This document shows, one piece after another, positions 12,047 through 21,441 of a stretch of DNA of 64,000 nt. A program made the position numbers and the translations under genes. The notes below the pieces were generated by a model. It saw only the letters and a program-made list of their open reading frames with translations. It was not told the DNA's origin and made no database searches. The stretch is from NCBI RefSeq assembly GCF_004798705.1, contig NZ_CP039290.1:930001-994000 (forward strand), written 5' to 3'. The DNA is from Arthrobacter sp. PAMC25564 (lineage in GTDB: Bacteria; Actinomycetota; Actinomycetes; Actinomycetales; Micrococcaceae). Each line of letters starts with the position of its first letter. Position 1 is the stretch's first letter.

Positions 12047-13036
12047 GTGACTGTTCCGCTTTCCATCCTTGACCTGGCAACCATCGGCAAGGGCCAGACG
12101 GCGGCGGAGAGCTTCGCTGGAAGCGTGGCCATGGCGCAAAGCGCCGAGAAGCTTGGCTACCGGCGGATTTGGTACGCGGAGCACCACAATATGTCCGCCA
12201 TCGCCTCCTCCGCCACCAGCGTGCTGATCGCCCACATCGCCGCAAATACGGAGACCATCCGCCTCGGCGCGGGCGGCGTCATGCTGCCCAACCACTCACC
12301 GCTGACGATCGCCGAGCAGATCGGAACCCTGGAAACCCTGCACCCGGGACGGATCGACCTGGGCCTGGGCCGTGCCCCCGGCAGCGACCAGAACACGATG
12401 CGGGCGCTGCGCCGCGATCCGATGTCTTCGGACAGCTTCCCGCAGGACGTGCTGGAACTCCAGGGCTACCTGACCGGCCCCACCCGGATCCCGGGTGTGG
12501 AGGCAGTGCCCGGCAAGGGCACCAACGTGCCGCTGTACATCCTGGGGTCCTCGCTGTTCGGGGCCAGGCTTGCCGCCCAGCTGGGCCTGCCGTACGCCTT
12601 CGCCTCGCACTTTGCGCCCAACGCGCTGCAGGACGCCGTCGCCTTGTACCGCCGCGAGTTCAAGCCTTCCGCGCAGCTGGAGGCCCCGCACGTCATCGCC
12701 GGGGTGAACGTGATCGCCGCGGACTCCGCCGCCGAGGCACAGGCGATCTTCCAGGCCACCAAACGCGCACGTATCTCCCTGTTCTTCGGCAACGGCCGCG
12801 TGTTCAGCGACGATGAGGCGGACCTGATCCTGGACTCGCCGCAGGGCCAGCACACGGCGCAGATGATGAGGTACTCCGCCGTCGGCACCTCCGACGCCGT
12901 GATCGAGTACCTGGATGAGTTCACCGCCCACGCCGACGCCGACGAGCTGATCGTTGCACACCAAAGCACCGGCACCGAAGCGCGGCTGCGCTCGGTGGAA
13001 CTGCTGGCCCAGGCCGCCGGGCTCGTACGGGCGTAG
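12047..13036 (+). CDS. LLM class flavin-dependent oxidoreductase
   Basis: A 329-residue luciferase-like monooxygenase with a GTG start ([20 protein letters not shown]). The AEHHNM motif at about residue 45, the [20 protein letters not shown] block and [11 protein letters not shown] are typical of this F420/FMN TIM-barrel family. The substrate cannot be read from the sequence. It is a single gene between two unrelated units. The upstream ATG at 11990 would add an unconserved, Arg-rich 19-residue extension and is not favoured. Confidence 0.88.
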   Translation: MTVPLSILDLATIGKGQTAAESFAGSVAMAQSAEKLGYRRIWYAEHHNMSAIASSATSVLIAHIAANTETIRLGAGGVMLPNHSPLTIAEQIGTLETLHPGRIDLGLGRAPGSDQNTMRALRRDPMSSDSFPQDVLELQGYLTGPTRIPGVEAVPGKGTNVPLYILGSSLFGARLAAQLGLPYAFASHFAPNALQDAVALYRREFKPSAQLEAPHVIAGVNVIAADSAAEAQAIFQATKRARISLFFGNGRVFSDDEADLILDSPQGQHTAQMMRYSAVGTSDAVIEYLDEFTAHADADELIVAHQSTGTEARLRSVELLAQAAGLVRA

Positions 13037-13179
13037 GCGCCCTGGCTGAAGAGTTGCAGACGTTACACGGCTGCAACAGACGGGACACCCGGGCGAAATA
13101 GCGGCGCGGGACACTGGATGCAGTCCCTGGCCGGACAATTCTCACGAATTCATGGGGGACTATCCGAAGGATTCCGCAC

Positions 13180-15807
13180 ATGCCCACTCCGCTCAACCAG
13201 TCCCTGGCCGACTCTGCCCTGCTGACGAAATCCCTGCCGTTGGGCCTGCTCCGCGCCTTCGTGCAGACCGACGCCGCCGACGACGGACTGACGCCGCAGC
13301 TGCTGGCGGAACTGAAGATCCTGGCCCGCACGCCGGGGCTGCTGGTGGCCTGCAATTACGGCGGAACCCTTTGTGCCGCGGAAGGCATCTCGACCGAGAC
13401 GCTGCCGCTGGGCAGCGCCGCCATCGCCCTCCGCGCCCTTGCGGCCCTGCCCAACACCCACGCGGCCGTCATCTCCGGCCGTTCGCTGCGCGACCTCGCG
13501 GCCGTCTCACGGCTCCCGGCCGAAGTCCATCTGGTGGGCTCGCACGGCGCCGAGTTCGATATGGGCTATGCGCACGGGCTGTCCCTGGCCACCGAATCCG
13601 TCCTGCAGCAGGCCAGCCAGGCGCTCGCGGAAACCGCCGGGGCCTATCGTGGCATCAGTATCGAGCGCAAACCTGTCGCCGTGTCAGTGCACACGAGGCC
13701 GGCGTCGCCCGACATCGTGGCAACGGCTACCGAGCAGGCCGAGGAGATCGCCAGGGAGCACGGCCTGTTCTTCATCGTGGACGGATCGGTGCTGGACCTG
13801 TCCGTGGTGGAACCGTCCAAGGCCGCCGCACTGGAGCACCTGCGTTCCATGCTCGGCGTGAGCGCCGCCCTCTACGCTGGCGACGCGTTCAGCGACGAGC
13901 TCGCCATGGCCACCCTCCGCGGGCCGGATATGGGCCTTCGGGTGGGGGAGGGCCCCACAGGCGCCGCGCACCGGCTCCGGGATCCGGAGTCCTTCGCCCG
14001 GGTCCTGGCCATCCTCTTTGAACTCCGGCGCGCCTGGCTCTTCGGTGAGGACGCCGTGGGGCTGGAACGGCACTCGATGATCGGGAACGGATCCTCCACG
14101 GCCCTGATCACGCCCGACGCCAAGATCTGCTGGATGAGCCACCCGCTGCCGGACTCGGGCTCACTCTTCGCCCATATCCTCGGCGGGGACGCGGCCGGTC
14201 ATTTTTCGGTGGGACCGGTGAAGGCGTCGCAGGTCCTGGGGCAGCGCTATGTGGACAGCACCATGATCGTGGAGACCCGCTGGGCGGACGTCACCGTGAC
14301 CGACTATCTGGAGCCTGCCCCGGAGGGCATCACCAGCCTGGTCCGGGTGCTTTCCGGGACAGGTACCGCCAGGATCGTCTTTGCGCCCCGGCCCGACTAT
14401 GCCAACGCCCCGTTCAGCATGGAGGCGCGCGGGGCGGAACTGCACGTGGTGGGGACGGCGGATCCCATCATCCTGCTGGCGCCCGGCGTCAGCTTCGCCA
14501 TCACCTCCGATGGCCGCCATGCCACCGCCACGGCGGACGTGGACCTGCTGCATGGGCCCATCGTGCTGAACATGCGCTGCGGGGACACGGAACCCCAGCC
14601 CGCGGAACCTGACGACGAGACCGGGCGGCGCTCCGCCGTCGCACATCATTCCCGCCGCTGGGTCCAGGGCCTGCAGCTGCCCGGCGTGAAGCCGTCCCTC
14701 GTGCGCCGCTCGGCGCTGGTGCTGCGCGCCCTGGTCCATGAGCCCACCGGCGCGGTGCTGGCCGCGCCGACCACCTCGCTGCCGGAAGGAATCGGCGGCA
14801 CGCGGAACTGGGACTACCGGTACTGCTGGCTGCGGGACGGCTCCATGACCGTCAATGCGCTCGTGGACCTGGGCTCCACGGCGGAGGCCGAAGGATTCCT
14901 GGCCTGGCTGGGCCGGATCCTCTCCCATGCACCCGGACCGGAATGGCTCCATCCGCTGTACTCCGTGACCGGGGCGCCGCTGTCCACCGAGGCCATCATC
15001 GAAAGCCTGCCCGGCTATGCGGGGTCCCGCCCGGTCCGGATCGGCAACGCGGCCGACCACCAGGTCCAACTGGACGTGTTCGGGCCGATCGCCGAGCTGA
15101 TCGATGCCTTGAGCGCGCGGAAGGGTGTCCTGTCGGATCCCCACTGGGAACTGATGGTCCAGATGGCCTCGGCCGTGCTGGCGCGCTGGCAGGAAGCGGA
15201 CCACGGGATCTGGGAGGCCCGCCGGGCGCCCCGGCATCACATCTACACCAAGGTGATGTGCTGGGTGGCGCTGGACCGGGCCCTGCGCACGGCAGCGCGC
15301 CACGGCCGGACGGCGCCGCCCGCCTGGGGACCCGCGGCCGCCACCATCCGGGAGGAGGTCCTGCGCGAGGGCTGGGACGGGACAGCCAACTCCTACACCG
15401 TGGCCTACGACAGCCCGGACCTCGACGCCGCGGTGCTGCACATCGGCCTGTCCGGCCTGCTCGACGTCACCGACCAGCGCTTCCTGGACACGGTCACGGC
15501 GGTGGAGCGGGAACTGCGGGTGGGGCCCACCGTTTTCCGGTACCGGTACGACGACGGACTGCCGGGCCTGGAGGGCGGCTTCCACATCTGCACCACGTGG
15601 CTGATCGAGGCCTACATTGCCGTGGGCCGGATCGAGGAGGCCTGGGACCTGTTCGACCAACTGGTGAACCTGTTCGGGCCGACAGGCCTGTTGCCGGAGG
15701 AATACGATCCGGGCACCGAAACCCATCTCGGCAATCATCCGCAGGCGTATTCGCACCTGGGGTTCATCCGCTGCGCGCGCCTGCTGGACGGGCTGCCGAA
15801 GAACTGA
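13180..15807 (+). CDS. OtsB-like (degenerate HAD) / GH15 glycosidase fusion
   Basis: An 875-residue fusion. Residues about 40-280 resemble trehalose-6-phosphate phosphatase (HAD superfamily). Residues about 290-870 are a glycoside hydrolase family 15 domain of the trehalase/glucoamylase type, with GGTRNWDYRYCWLRDGSM and GLLPEEYDPGTETHLGNHPQ. The phosphatase part is unusual. Motif I reads ACNYGGTL instead of the family's DYDGTL, so the nucleophilic Asp is Asn59 and the second Asp is Gly61. Motif IV reads GDAFSDE instead of GDDxTDE. SGRS and the Lys of motif III remain. The GH15 part is probably active, for example on trehalose or short glucans, and the HAD part is probably catalytically dead. 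Confidence 0.87.
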   Translation: MPTPLNQSLADSALLTKSLPLGLLRAFVQTDAADDGLTPQLLAELKILARTPGLLVACNYGGTLCAAEGISTETLPLGSAAIALRALAALPNTHAAVISGRSLRDLAAVSRLPAEVHLVGSHGAEFDMGYAHGLSLATESVLQQASQALAETAGAYRGISIERKPVAVSVHTRPASPDIVATATEQAEEIAREHGLFFIVDGSVLDLSVVEPSKAAALEHLRSMLGVSAALYAGDAFSDELAMATLRGPDMGLRVGEGPTGAAHRLRDPESFARVLAILFELRRAWLFGEDAVGLERHSMIGNGSSTALITPDAKICWMSHPLPDSGSLFAHILGGDAAGHFSVGPVKASQVLGQRYVDSTMIVETRWADVTVTDYLEPAPEGITSLVRVLSGTGTARIVFAPRPDYANAPFSMEARGAELHVVGTADPIILLAPGVSFAITSDGRHATATADVDLLHGPIVLNMRCGDTEPQPAEPDDETGRRSAVAHHSRRWVQGLQLPGVKPSLVRRSALVLRALVHEPTGAVLAAPTTSLPEGIGGTRNWDYRYCWLRDGSMTVNALVDLGSTAEAEGFLAWLGRILSHAPGPEWLHPLYSVTGAPLSTEAIIESLPGYAGSRPVRIGNAADHQVQLDVFGPIAELIDALSARKGVLSDPHWELMVQMASAVLARWQEADHGIWEARRAPRHHIYTKVMCWVALDRALRTAARHGRTAPPAWGPAAATIREEVLREGWDGTANSYTVAYDSPDLDAAVLHIGLSGLLDVTDQRFLDTVTAVERELRVGPTVFRYRYDDGLPGLEGGFHICTTWLIEAYIAVGRIEEAWDLFDQLVNLFGPTGLLPEEYDPGTETHLGNHPQAYSHLGFIRCARLLDGLPKN

Positions 15808-15845
15808 CTCCGTGGAACCCGCACCGGCCTGCTATCCGCAGGCGG

Positions 15846-16964
15846 CTATTCGCAGGCGACGCCGTCCTTGTCACGGTCGAGCTCGGGGCGGTAGCCGGCC
15901 TGGCCCGCATGGAGCGGGGCCGCGCCGGCGGCACGGGCCGCGGCGCAATTCGCGTAATAGGCGGCCGCCGGAACCGGAGCCGGCGCGGGTCGGACGTAGG
16001 CCGGGGCGGCAGGGGCCTGCGCCGGGGCGGCCTGCTGCGCCGGGGTCCCGGCTGCCGGGGCTGCCGCCGGCCCCGGGGGAGCCCCCTGGTTTGTGGGCGC
16101 CTGGGCATCGGGACAGTCGCCCAGGACCCGGGCCATGGCATCGTGTTCGGCCTGGGTGACCCAGAGCCCGTAGCTGGACTTGACCGAGATCTGCCGGGCC
16201 ACGTAGGTGCAGCGGTACGACTTGTTCGACGGCAGCCAGGTGGCGGCGTCGCCGTCGCTCTTCTTCATATTGCTGGGTCCGTCGACGGCGAGCAGGTTCA
16301 GCGGGTCGTTGGCGAAGGAGAGCCGCTGGGCGACGCTGAGTTGCTGCGCGCCCTTCTGCCAGGCGTCGCTGAGCGCGACGACGTGGTCGATCTGCACCGC
16401 GGTGCTGGTGTTGTTGCCGCGGAGGAAGTTGATCAGGGTCGCCGTGTAGGGATCGTTCAGCACGCCGGAAAGCACCACGCAGTCATGGGTCCCGGGCTTG
16501 AGGGCGATGGCGGTGAGGTCCCGCCGGAGTGTGTCATTGCGGGTGTCGCAGCCGTTGCGGTCCACGTCGGCCCAGGCCTGGCCGAACTGGTCCCGGGAGT
16601 AACCGGTCTTGGGCGCCCGGCCCTTGATCGGGAGGATGGCCAGCACGTCCAGGGCCTTGCTGGCGTAGGCGGGCTGCTGATGCGGGGCGCTGGCGCCGGA
16701 AAGGGCGACGCCGGGCGTCGAGTCAGGATCGAGCGGGGCGGCGTCGGGGTCCGACGGGGTGGCGGTGGCCGTGACCGTCGGGGATGGTGTTGCACCCGCC
16801 GTCGGGCTTCCTACGGCGGTCCCGGCAGCAGGCGCGGCAGACGGTGAACTGCCCGCGGCCGGGGCGCACGCCGTCGCGGATACCAGCAGCAGCCCGGCCA
16901 GCCCGGCCGCGATCCAGTCGACGGCCCCGGACGTGGCGGTGCCGCGTGTTCTGACCTTGTGCAT
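15846..16964 (-). CDS. Secreted HNH-family nuclease with excalibur domain
   Basis: A 372-residue exported protein. The N-terminus has a hydrophobic segment ending at LLLVSATAC, a lipobox-like site, so a lipoprotein is likely. A Pro/Ala/Thr-rich linker follows. Residues about 130-270 are a DUF1524/HNH-type nuclease domain with QIDHVVALSDAWQKGA and NDPLNLLAV. A second Ala/Pro linker leads to a C-terminal excalibur calcium-binding motif (ELDRDKDGVACE). Such proteins are taken to be extracellular DNases in actinobacteria. The gene is single, and its 3' end faces the GH15 gene 38 bases away. Confidence 0.88.
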   Translation of the reverse strand: MHKVRTRGTATSGAVDWIAAGLAGLLLVSATACAPAAGSSPSAAPAAGTAVGSPTAGATPSPTVTATATPSDPDAAPLDPDSTPGVALSGASAPHQQPAYASKALDVLAILPIKGRAPKTGYSRDQFGQAWADVDRNGCDTRNDTLRRDLTAIALKPGTHDCVVLSGVLNDPYTATLINFLRGNNTSTAVQIDHVVALSDAWQKGAQQLSVAQRLSFANDPLNLLAVDGPSNMKKSDGDAATWLPSNKSYRCTYVARQISVKSSYGLWVTQAEHDAMARVLGDCPDAQAPTNQGAPPGPAAAPAAGTPAQQAAPAQAPAAPAYVRPAPAPVPAAAYYANCAAARAAGAAPLHAGQAGYRPELDRDKDGVACE

Positions 16965-17042
16965 TTCTCCCCATTTCGTGCTGTTGCCCGGGGGTGCCCG
17001 CGCGACGGCTTAAGACCGGTCCCAGCCTAGCTGCGCACACAG

Positions 17043-17105
17043 CAACGCGGGGTCATATCGCGCCCATCCAGGGCTCCGGCATGGGCGCGATATGACCCCG
17101 CGTTG
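17043..17105. repeat. 63-bp palindromic element, copy 1 (subtype A)
   Basis: Two 25-bp arms (17043-17067 and 17081-17105) are perfect inverted repeats: caacgcggggtca, then tatcgcg, then cccat. They surround a 13-base loop. Pairing extends two more bases outward to give 27-bp arms. It lies 21 bases past the stop codon of the AEC transporter gene and upstream of the HNH gene. No T-run follows, so it is not a standard terminator. Confidence 0.95.
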
Positions 17106-17126
17106 CTTCAGAAGGAGTCAGCGTCT

Positions 17127-18053
17127 TCAGGCGAGGAGAAGGGCCACACCGATCATGGCCGGCACGGCAACCACCGTCGTGATCAGCACGGTGTCCTTGG
17201 CCACGGTGATGCCGGTCCGGTAGCGGCTGGCGATGACAAACACGTTCTGCGCGGTGGGCAAGGAGGAGGTCACGACGGCGGCGAACAGCCCTTGCCCGTC
17301 CATCCCCAGTGCAAAGCGCGCGAACAGGTATGCCAGCAGCGGGTGGACGATGAGCTTGAAGCCGCTGGCCAGCAGGGTGTCGAGCCGGCGACCTTCTGCG
17401 GCCTGCAGGGGTTTGGAACCGTTGAGGCTCATGCCGAAGGCGATCAGCATGGCCGGGATGGCGGCGCCCCCGATCAGGTGGATCGGCTGCATCACGAGCT
17501 CGGGTACCGGCCAGCCGGTCCCGGCCACCACGAGGCCCAGGCCGGACCCCACGATCATCGGATTCCGCAGGATCATAAGCACGAAACTCAGCGGAGTGGT
17601 CCGGTGCGCAGTGGTGGCGGAATCGAGGGCCATCAGGAACACCGGCGTGAAGAAGGCCAGCTGGAAGATCAGCAGCGGCGCCACATAACTGGCATCCCCG
17701 AGGACGAAGACGGCGATCGGGATGCCCAGGTTGGCCGAGTTGGCCAGGGACGCGCTCATGGCCGACATAAGGGATTCCGGCAGGGAGCGTTTGAGCAGGA
17801 ACCGGACGATCCCAAAGAACAGTGCCGCCGTCGTAACGGCGCCGACGGCGGTCACCAGCAGCGGTGCCGCAAAGACGTCCTGGAGCCTGGCCTTGCTCAG
17901 CGTCTCGAACAGCAGGGCGGGGCTGGCGACAAAAAAGGTCAGCGCGCTGAGCACGGAGCGGGCGTTTTCCCCCAGAATGTTCCGCCGGCCGACGAACATG
18001 CCCACCAGAATGATGGACCAGACGACGAAGAAGCCGGCGAGGACGCCTAGCAC
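17127..18053 (-). CDS. AEC family transporter
   Basis: A 308-residue membrane protein of the auxin efflux carrier family, with about ten hydrophobic segments in two repeats. It begins MLGVLAGFFVVWSIILVGMF. The conserved NSANLGIPIAVFVLG region at about residue 108 and the PAMLIAFGMSLNG segment near residue 205 fit the family. Bacterial members export or import small organic anions, and the substrate here is unknown. It is a single gene, and copy 1 of the 63-bp palindrome lies directly after its stop. Confidence 0.88.
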   Translation of the reverse strand: MLGVLAGFFVVWSIILVGMFVGRRNILGENARSVLSALTFFVASPALLFETLSKARLQDVFAAPLLVTAVGAVTTAALFFGIVRFLLKRSLPESLMSAMSASLANSANLGIPIAVFVLGDASYVAPLLIFQLAFFTPVFLMALDSATTAHRTTPLSFVLMILRNPMIVGSGLGLVVAGTGWPVPELVMQPIHLIGGAAIPAMLIAFGMSLNGSKPLQAAEGRRLDTLLASGFKLIVHPLLAYLFARFALGMDGQGLFAAVVTSSLPTAQNVFVIASRYRTGITVAKDTVLITTVVAVPAMIGVALLLA

Positions 18054-18183
18054 GCGGCTGCCCGCAGCAGTTCAGGCAGGCAAGGGGAGGCGGTCACCAT
18101 CCCAGAGTAATCAGCTTTTATTCAGCCGGCGGGCGTGTTACGCCGCGAAGCCCTGCCGGGGCCCCTCCAGGGAGTCAGGCTGC

Positions 18184-18612
18184 TCAGTTCAGGGAGGCGT
18201 TGTTCAGCGCGTGCGGCGGACGCATGATTCCGGGCGTGTGCCCCTCGGCAGGGTCGTTGCCGATCTGGAGGATCCGGTTGTCCTTGTCCACGTGGACGAC
18301 CTTGGGGTTGTAGGCCTTGGCCTCTTCCGTGGTCATCTGGGCATAGGTGATGAGGATGACGATGTCATTCTCGTGCATCAGGTGCGCGGCTGCGCCGTTG
18401 ATGCCGATGACACCGGAGCCGCGCTCGCCGGCAATCGTGTAGGTCTCCAGCCGGGCGCCGTTGGTGACGTCGACAATCGCCACGAGCTCGCCGGGGAGGA
18501 TATCGGCCGCCTCCAGCAGATCCAGGTCCACGGTGACCGAACCGACATAGTGGAGGTCCGCGTGCGTGACCGTGGCGCGGTGGATCTTGGATTTGAATAT
18601 TGTTCGATTCAT
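18184..18612 (-). CDS. panD: Aspartate 1-decarboxylase precursor
   Basis: A 142-residue PanD proenzyme. It converts L-aspartate to beta-alanine for pantothenate and coenzyme A synthesis in the cytoplasm. The self-cleavage site Gly24-Ser25 is present in HYVGSVTVD, where Ser25 becomes the pyruvoyl group. Lys9 ([11 protein letters not shown]), the INGAAAHL core and the [10 protein letters not shown] strand are all conserved. It is monocistronic here, with no other pan genes nearby. A typical-length protein with no anomalies. Confidence 0.96.
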   Translation of the reverse strand: MNRTIFKSKIHRATVTHADLHYVGSVTVDLDLLEAADILPGELVAIVDVTNGARLETYTIAGERGSGVIGINGAAAHLMHENDIVILITYAQMTTEEAKAYNPKVVHVDKDNRILQIGNDPAEGHTPGIMRPPHALNNASLN

Positions 18613-18694
18613 AACGTCATCAGTTTAGCGCCCGGCCGTCCGGCGCGCTGTGACGCGCAGAACACCGTCCGCCAGCTTACGTGCCGGCCACGGC

Positions 18695-19630
18695 TCATGC
18701 CGTCGGCGGCCGGGACTGCGACGGCGTCGAGGGGCCGATGGAGGCGGCTGTCTCGGCCAGGATCTCGCGGGCGGCCAGGATGGCGGGCCGCTTCGCGCTG
18801 GAACGCCGCACCGAGGTGAAGACCGTCCGGCGCGGATCCCCCGGCAAATCCAGGAGTTGCGTGCTGGTGCCGCGGCCCGTCCACACGAGGTCCGGCATCA
18901 GGGCCACGGCATTTCCGGATTCGATCAGCCGGATCTGGGCCTGCAGATCGGCGGTTTCGAAGCGGACGTCGGGCTCAAATCCGGCGCTCCGGCAGGCCTG
19001 CTCGGCCCAGTGCCGCGATGCTGCCCCGCGCGGTTCCATCACCCAGGGCAGCTCTGCCGTGTCCGTAAGGGTCCTGATGGCCGGCCGGCCCGGCGACGGC
19101 GGCGGGACGGCGAGCCGGATGGCGTCGCTGGTCAGCGGGATACGGTCCAGCTCGGCGTAGCGGGGGGCCGCGTGGCCGGGGTACTGCTCGGCGATGACCA
19201 GGTCGAAGTCGCGGGCCCAGGTCTCGTGGAGCGCCGTTTCAGGTTCCCGCTGGGTCATTTCCACCCGCACCTGCGGGTAGCTGGAGGACATCCGGGTCAG
19301 GGCGTCCGGCATGAGTGCCAGGGCGGCGGATTGGAAGACCGCGATCCGCACGGTGCCGGTGACCGTGGTCAGGGAAGCCGCGAGGTCGGCCTCGGCCTGT
19401 TCGAGGGTTTCAAGCAACTGGGCCGTGTGGGCCACCAGGACTTCGGCCTGGGGGGTGAGCTGGACACGTCGCCCCGTCTTCCGCAGCAGCTCGACGCCGG
19501 CTTCCTTTTCGAGCAGGGCCAGCTGCTGCGAGACTGAGGAGGGGCTGTACTGGAGGGCTTCGGCGACCTCGGCCAGGGTTCCCCGGATCTTCAGTTCACG
19601 AAGCAACCGCAATCGCCGGACGTCGAGCAT
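18695..19630 (-). CDS. LysR family transcriptional regulator, probable regulator of proline uptake and catabolism
   Basis: A 311-residue LysR protein. The N-terminal winged HTH (LAEVAEALQYSPSSVSQQLA, residues about 19-38) is followed by an effector-binding domain from about residue 90. It is divergent from the APC permease, with 142 bases between the two starts. The permease and putA promoters share a conserved 59-bp layout, see 19649 and 21339. The simplest reading is that this protein controls both in response to proline or a related amino acid. That assignment is inferred from position and shared sites, not from the protein itself. Its own start overlaps the operator region, so autoregulation is plausible. 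Confidence 0.87.
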   Translation of the reverse strand: MLDVRRLRLLRELKIRGTLAEVAEALQYSPSSVSQQLALLEKEAGVELLRKTGRRVQLTPQAEVLVAHTAQLLETLEQAEADLAASLTTVTGTVRIAVFQSAALALMPDALTRMSSSYPQVRVEMTQREPETALHETWARDFDLVIAEQYPGHAAPRYAELDRIPLTSDAIRLAVPPPSPGRPAIRTLTDTAELPWVMEPRGAASRHWAEQACRSAGFEPDVRFETADLQAQIRLIESGNAVALMPDLVWTGRGTSTQLLDLPGDPRRTVFTSVRRSSAKRPAILAAREILAETAASIGPSTPSQSRPPTA

Positions 19631-19648
19631 CGCTGTTCCTTCGTGAAA

Positions 19649-19707
19649 TCTAATGGTTATTGATAAGAAGAATTCACTTTATCTAACGCAACAGGGCTTG
19701 CATACTG
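19649..19707 (+). promoter_or_regulatory. Permease promoter with putative LysR operator, twin of the putA promoter
   Basis: Three blocks recur at identical spacing in front of putA: TCTAA (19649) with TATTG nine bases later, CACTTTATCT (19675), and CATACTG (19701). CATACT suits a -10 box, and the TTTATC part of the second block sits at the -35 distance (17 bases). The upstream TCTAA-N4-TATTG part is in the place where LysR activators usually bind. Confidence 0.7.
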
Positions 19708-19772
19708 TTGTCCTCGAGTAACCCCCATCACAGGGCGGATTGATGGGCCAAAGACCTAAGCAGGAGACCCTG

Positions 19773-21236
19773 ATGAGCACAAGAGATTTGACCCGGTCGA
19801 TCATGCGGCGCAAGCCCATCGACGACATCGAAGAGGAAAACAAGCACAGTGGTTTGTTCAAGAGCCTCGGGCTCTGGCAGCTGACGGCCATCGGCGTCGG
19901 CGGCATTATCGGCGTCGGCATCTTCTCCCTGGCCGGCCTCGTGGCGCACGGCAGCGAGAACGAACCCGGCGTCGGGCCGGCGGTACTGTTCTCCTTCCTG
20001 ATTGCCGGGCTGGCGTCCGCCGCCGCCGCGCTGTCCTATGCCGAATTCGCGGGCATGATCCCGCGGGCCGGCTCCGCCTACACCTACGGCTACGTGGCCC
20101 TCGGCGAAGTGATCGGCTGGTTCATCGGCTGGGACCTGCTGCTGGAGTACATCGCCATCGTGGCCGTCGTCGCCATCGGCATCTCCGGCTACTTCGACGC
20201 GTTCCTCTCCGGAATCGGGATCCATATGCCCGCCTGGATGACCTCGACGGCTGACGAGGGCAAGGGCGGCGTCATCAACCTGCCGGCCATCCTGGTCTGC
20301 CTGCTGGTGACCTGGATCCTGTCCCGCGGCACGAAGGCCTTCGGCCGTTTTGAGCTCGTGGCCGTGGCCATCAAGGTCGTCCTGATCCTGTTCATCATCG
20401 GCCTGGGTATCTTCTACATCAACACCAACAACTACAACCCGTTTATGCCCAGCGGCTTCGGGCCGGTGCTCGCCGGCTCAGCCACCGTGTTCTTCGCCGT
20501 GTTCGGTTACGACGCCATGAGTACCGCGGCGGAGGAAGCCACGGACGGCAAGAAGCACATGCCCAAGGCCATCATCCTCTCGCTGATCGTTGCCATGCTG
20601 CTCTACGTCGCCGCCACCCTGGTGCTCACCGGCATGCAGAACTACAAGGAGATTGACCCGAAGGCCGGCTTCGCCTCCGCCTTCAACGGCGTCGGGCTGC
20701 CGGTGATCGCGACGATCATCTCGGTGTTCGCCGTCCTGTCCATCCTCACCGTGATGCTGACGTTCCTGCTCGGCGTCACCCGCGTGTGGTTCTCGATGAG
20801 CCGCGACGGGCTCCTTCCCGGCTGGTTCGCGAAGACGGACCGCCACGGCACGCCGCAGCGCGTCACCTGGATCGCCGGCATCGCATCCTCCGTGCTGGCC
20901 GGTATCTTCCCGATCAAGACTGTGGCGGACCTGACCAACATCGGCATCCTCGCCGCGTTCGTCGTCGTCTGTTTGTCGGTGATCATCTTCCGCTACAAGA
21001 AACCCGACGCCCCCCGCACCTTCCGCCTGCCGTTTATGCCCGTGGTTCCCGCGTTCGGCATGCTTGCGTCGGCCTTCCTGATGCTGCAGTTGCACTGGGA
21101 GACATGGTTGCGGTTCTTCGTCTGGCTCGTTGTCGGCCTGGTCATCTACTTCGGGTACGGCCGCAAGCACTCGCTGATGAACCCGGACAGCCCCCGGCAC
21201 GAGGAGGCCGTGGAGATGCACCGTCCAGTCGCTTAG
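19773..21236 (+). CDS. APC superfamily amino acid permease
   Basis: A 487-residue amino acid permease of the cationic amino acid transporter (CAT)-like group, with about 12 transmembrane segments. Helix 1 carries the substrate-binding GVGGIIGVGIFSLAG motif, and the FFAVFGYDAMSTAAEE segment follows later. ATG at 19773 was chosen for its ribosome site (caggagaccctg), not the ATG 11 codons upstream. It lies between the LysR gene and putA and shares a promoter layout with putA. Proline, or an amino acid metabolised through it, is therefore a likely substrate, although the family alone would suggest basic amino acids. Confidence 0.88.
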   Translation: MSTRDLTRSIMRRKPIDDIEEENKHSGLFKSLGLWQLTAIGVGGIIGVGIFSLAGLVAHGSENEPGVGPAVLFSFLIAGLASAAAALSYAEFAGMIPRAGSAYTYGYVALGEVIGWFIGWDLLLEYIAIVAVVAIGISGYFDAFLSGIGIHMPAWMTSTADEGKGGVINLPAILVCLLVTWILSRGTKAFGRFELVAVAIKVVLILFIIGLGIFYINTNNYNPFMPSGFGPVLAGSATVFFAVFGYDAMSTAAEEATDGKKHMPKAIILSLIVAMLLYVAATLVLTGMQNYKEIDPKAGFASAFNGVGLPVIATIISVFAVLSILTVMLTFLLGVTRVWFSMSRDGLLPGWFAKTDRHGTPQRVTWIAGIASSVLAGIFPIKTVADLTNIGILAAFVVVCLSVIIFRYKKPDAPRTFRLPFMPVVPAFGMLASAFLMLQLHWETWLRFFVWLVVGLVIYFGYGRKHSLMNPDSPRHEEAVEMHRPVA

Positions 21237-21277
21237 CTGCGGAGGACGACGACGGCGCTGCCGCCCCGTCCGCTCTA

Positions 21278-21302
21278 GCCGTCAGCCACTCCGGCTGGCG
21301 GC
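21278..21302 (+). terminator. Candidate terminator hairpin after the permease gene
   Basis: A 10-bp stem with one G-T pair (gccgtcagcc with ggctggcggc) and a 5-base loop, about 40 bases after the permease stop. It is not followed by a clean T-run, so the call is tentative. Confidence 0.45.
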
Positions 21303-21338
21303 CAGAGGTGTTTAAGGGGTGCTGAAACATTCGCTTTT

Positions 21339-21397
21339 TCTAACCAGTATTGCTCGGAAAACGTCGCTTTATCTTATGGAAAACCGGTCCCATACTG
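21339..21397 (+). promoter_or_regulatory. putA promoter with putative LysR operator
   Basis: TCTAA (21339), TATTG (21348), CGCTTTATCT (21365) and CATACTG (21391) match the permease promoter at 19649-19707 with exactly the same 26-base steps. CATACT is the proposed -10, about 45 bases before the putA ATG. A second partial block, tcgctttttctaacc, overlaps the upstream end and may be an extra half-site. Confidence 0.7.
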
Positions 21398-21441
21398 ATT
21401 CTTAGAACGGTCCACATCTTGAGAAAGAACGAGTTGCAGCC

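Noticed and set aside
14943-16847. A 634-codon plus-strand open frame running from the GH15 gene across the HNH gene
   Set aside because: It reads the GH15 gene out of frame and the HNH gene antisense; it is Gly/Arg-rich with no domain pattern.
17043-17105. Palindromes as ordinary Rho-independent terminators
   Set aside because: No T-run on either side, loop length fixed at 13 bases, and four nearly identical copies; a simple terminator reading does not explain these facts, although a role at transcript ends remains possible.
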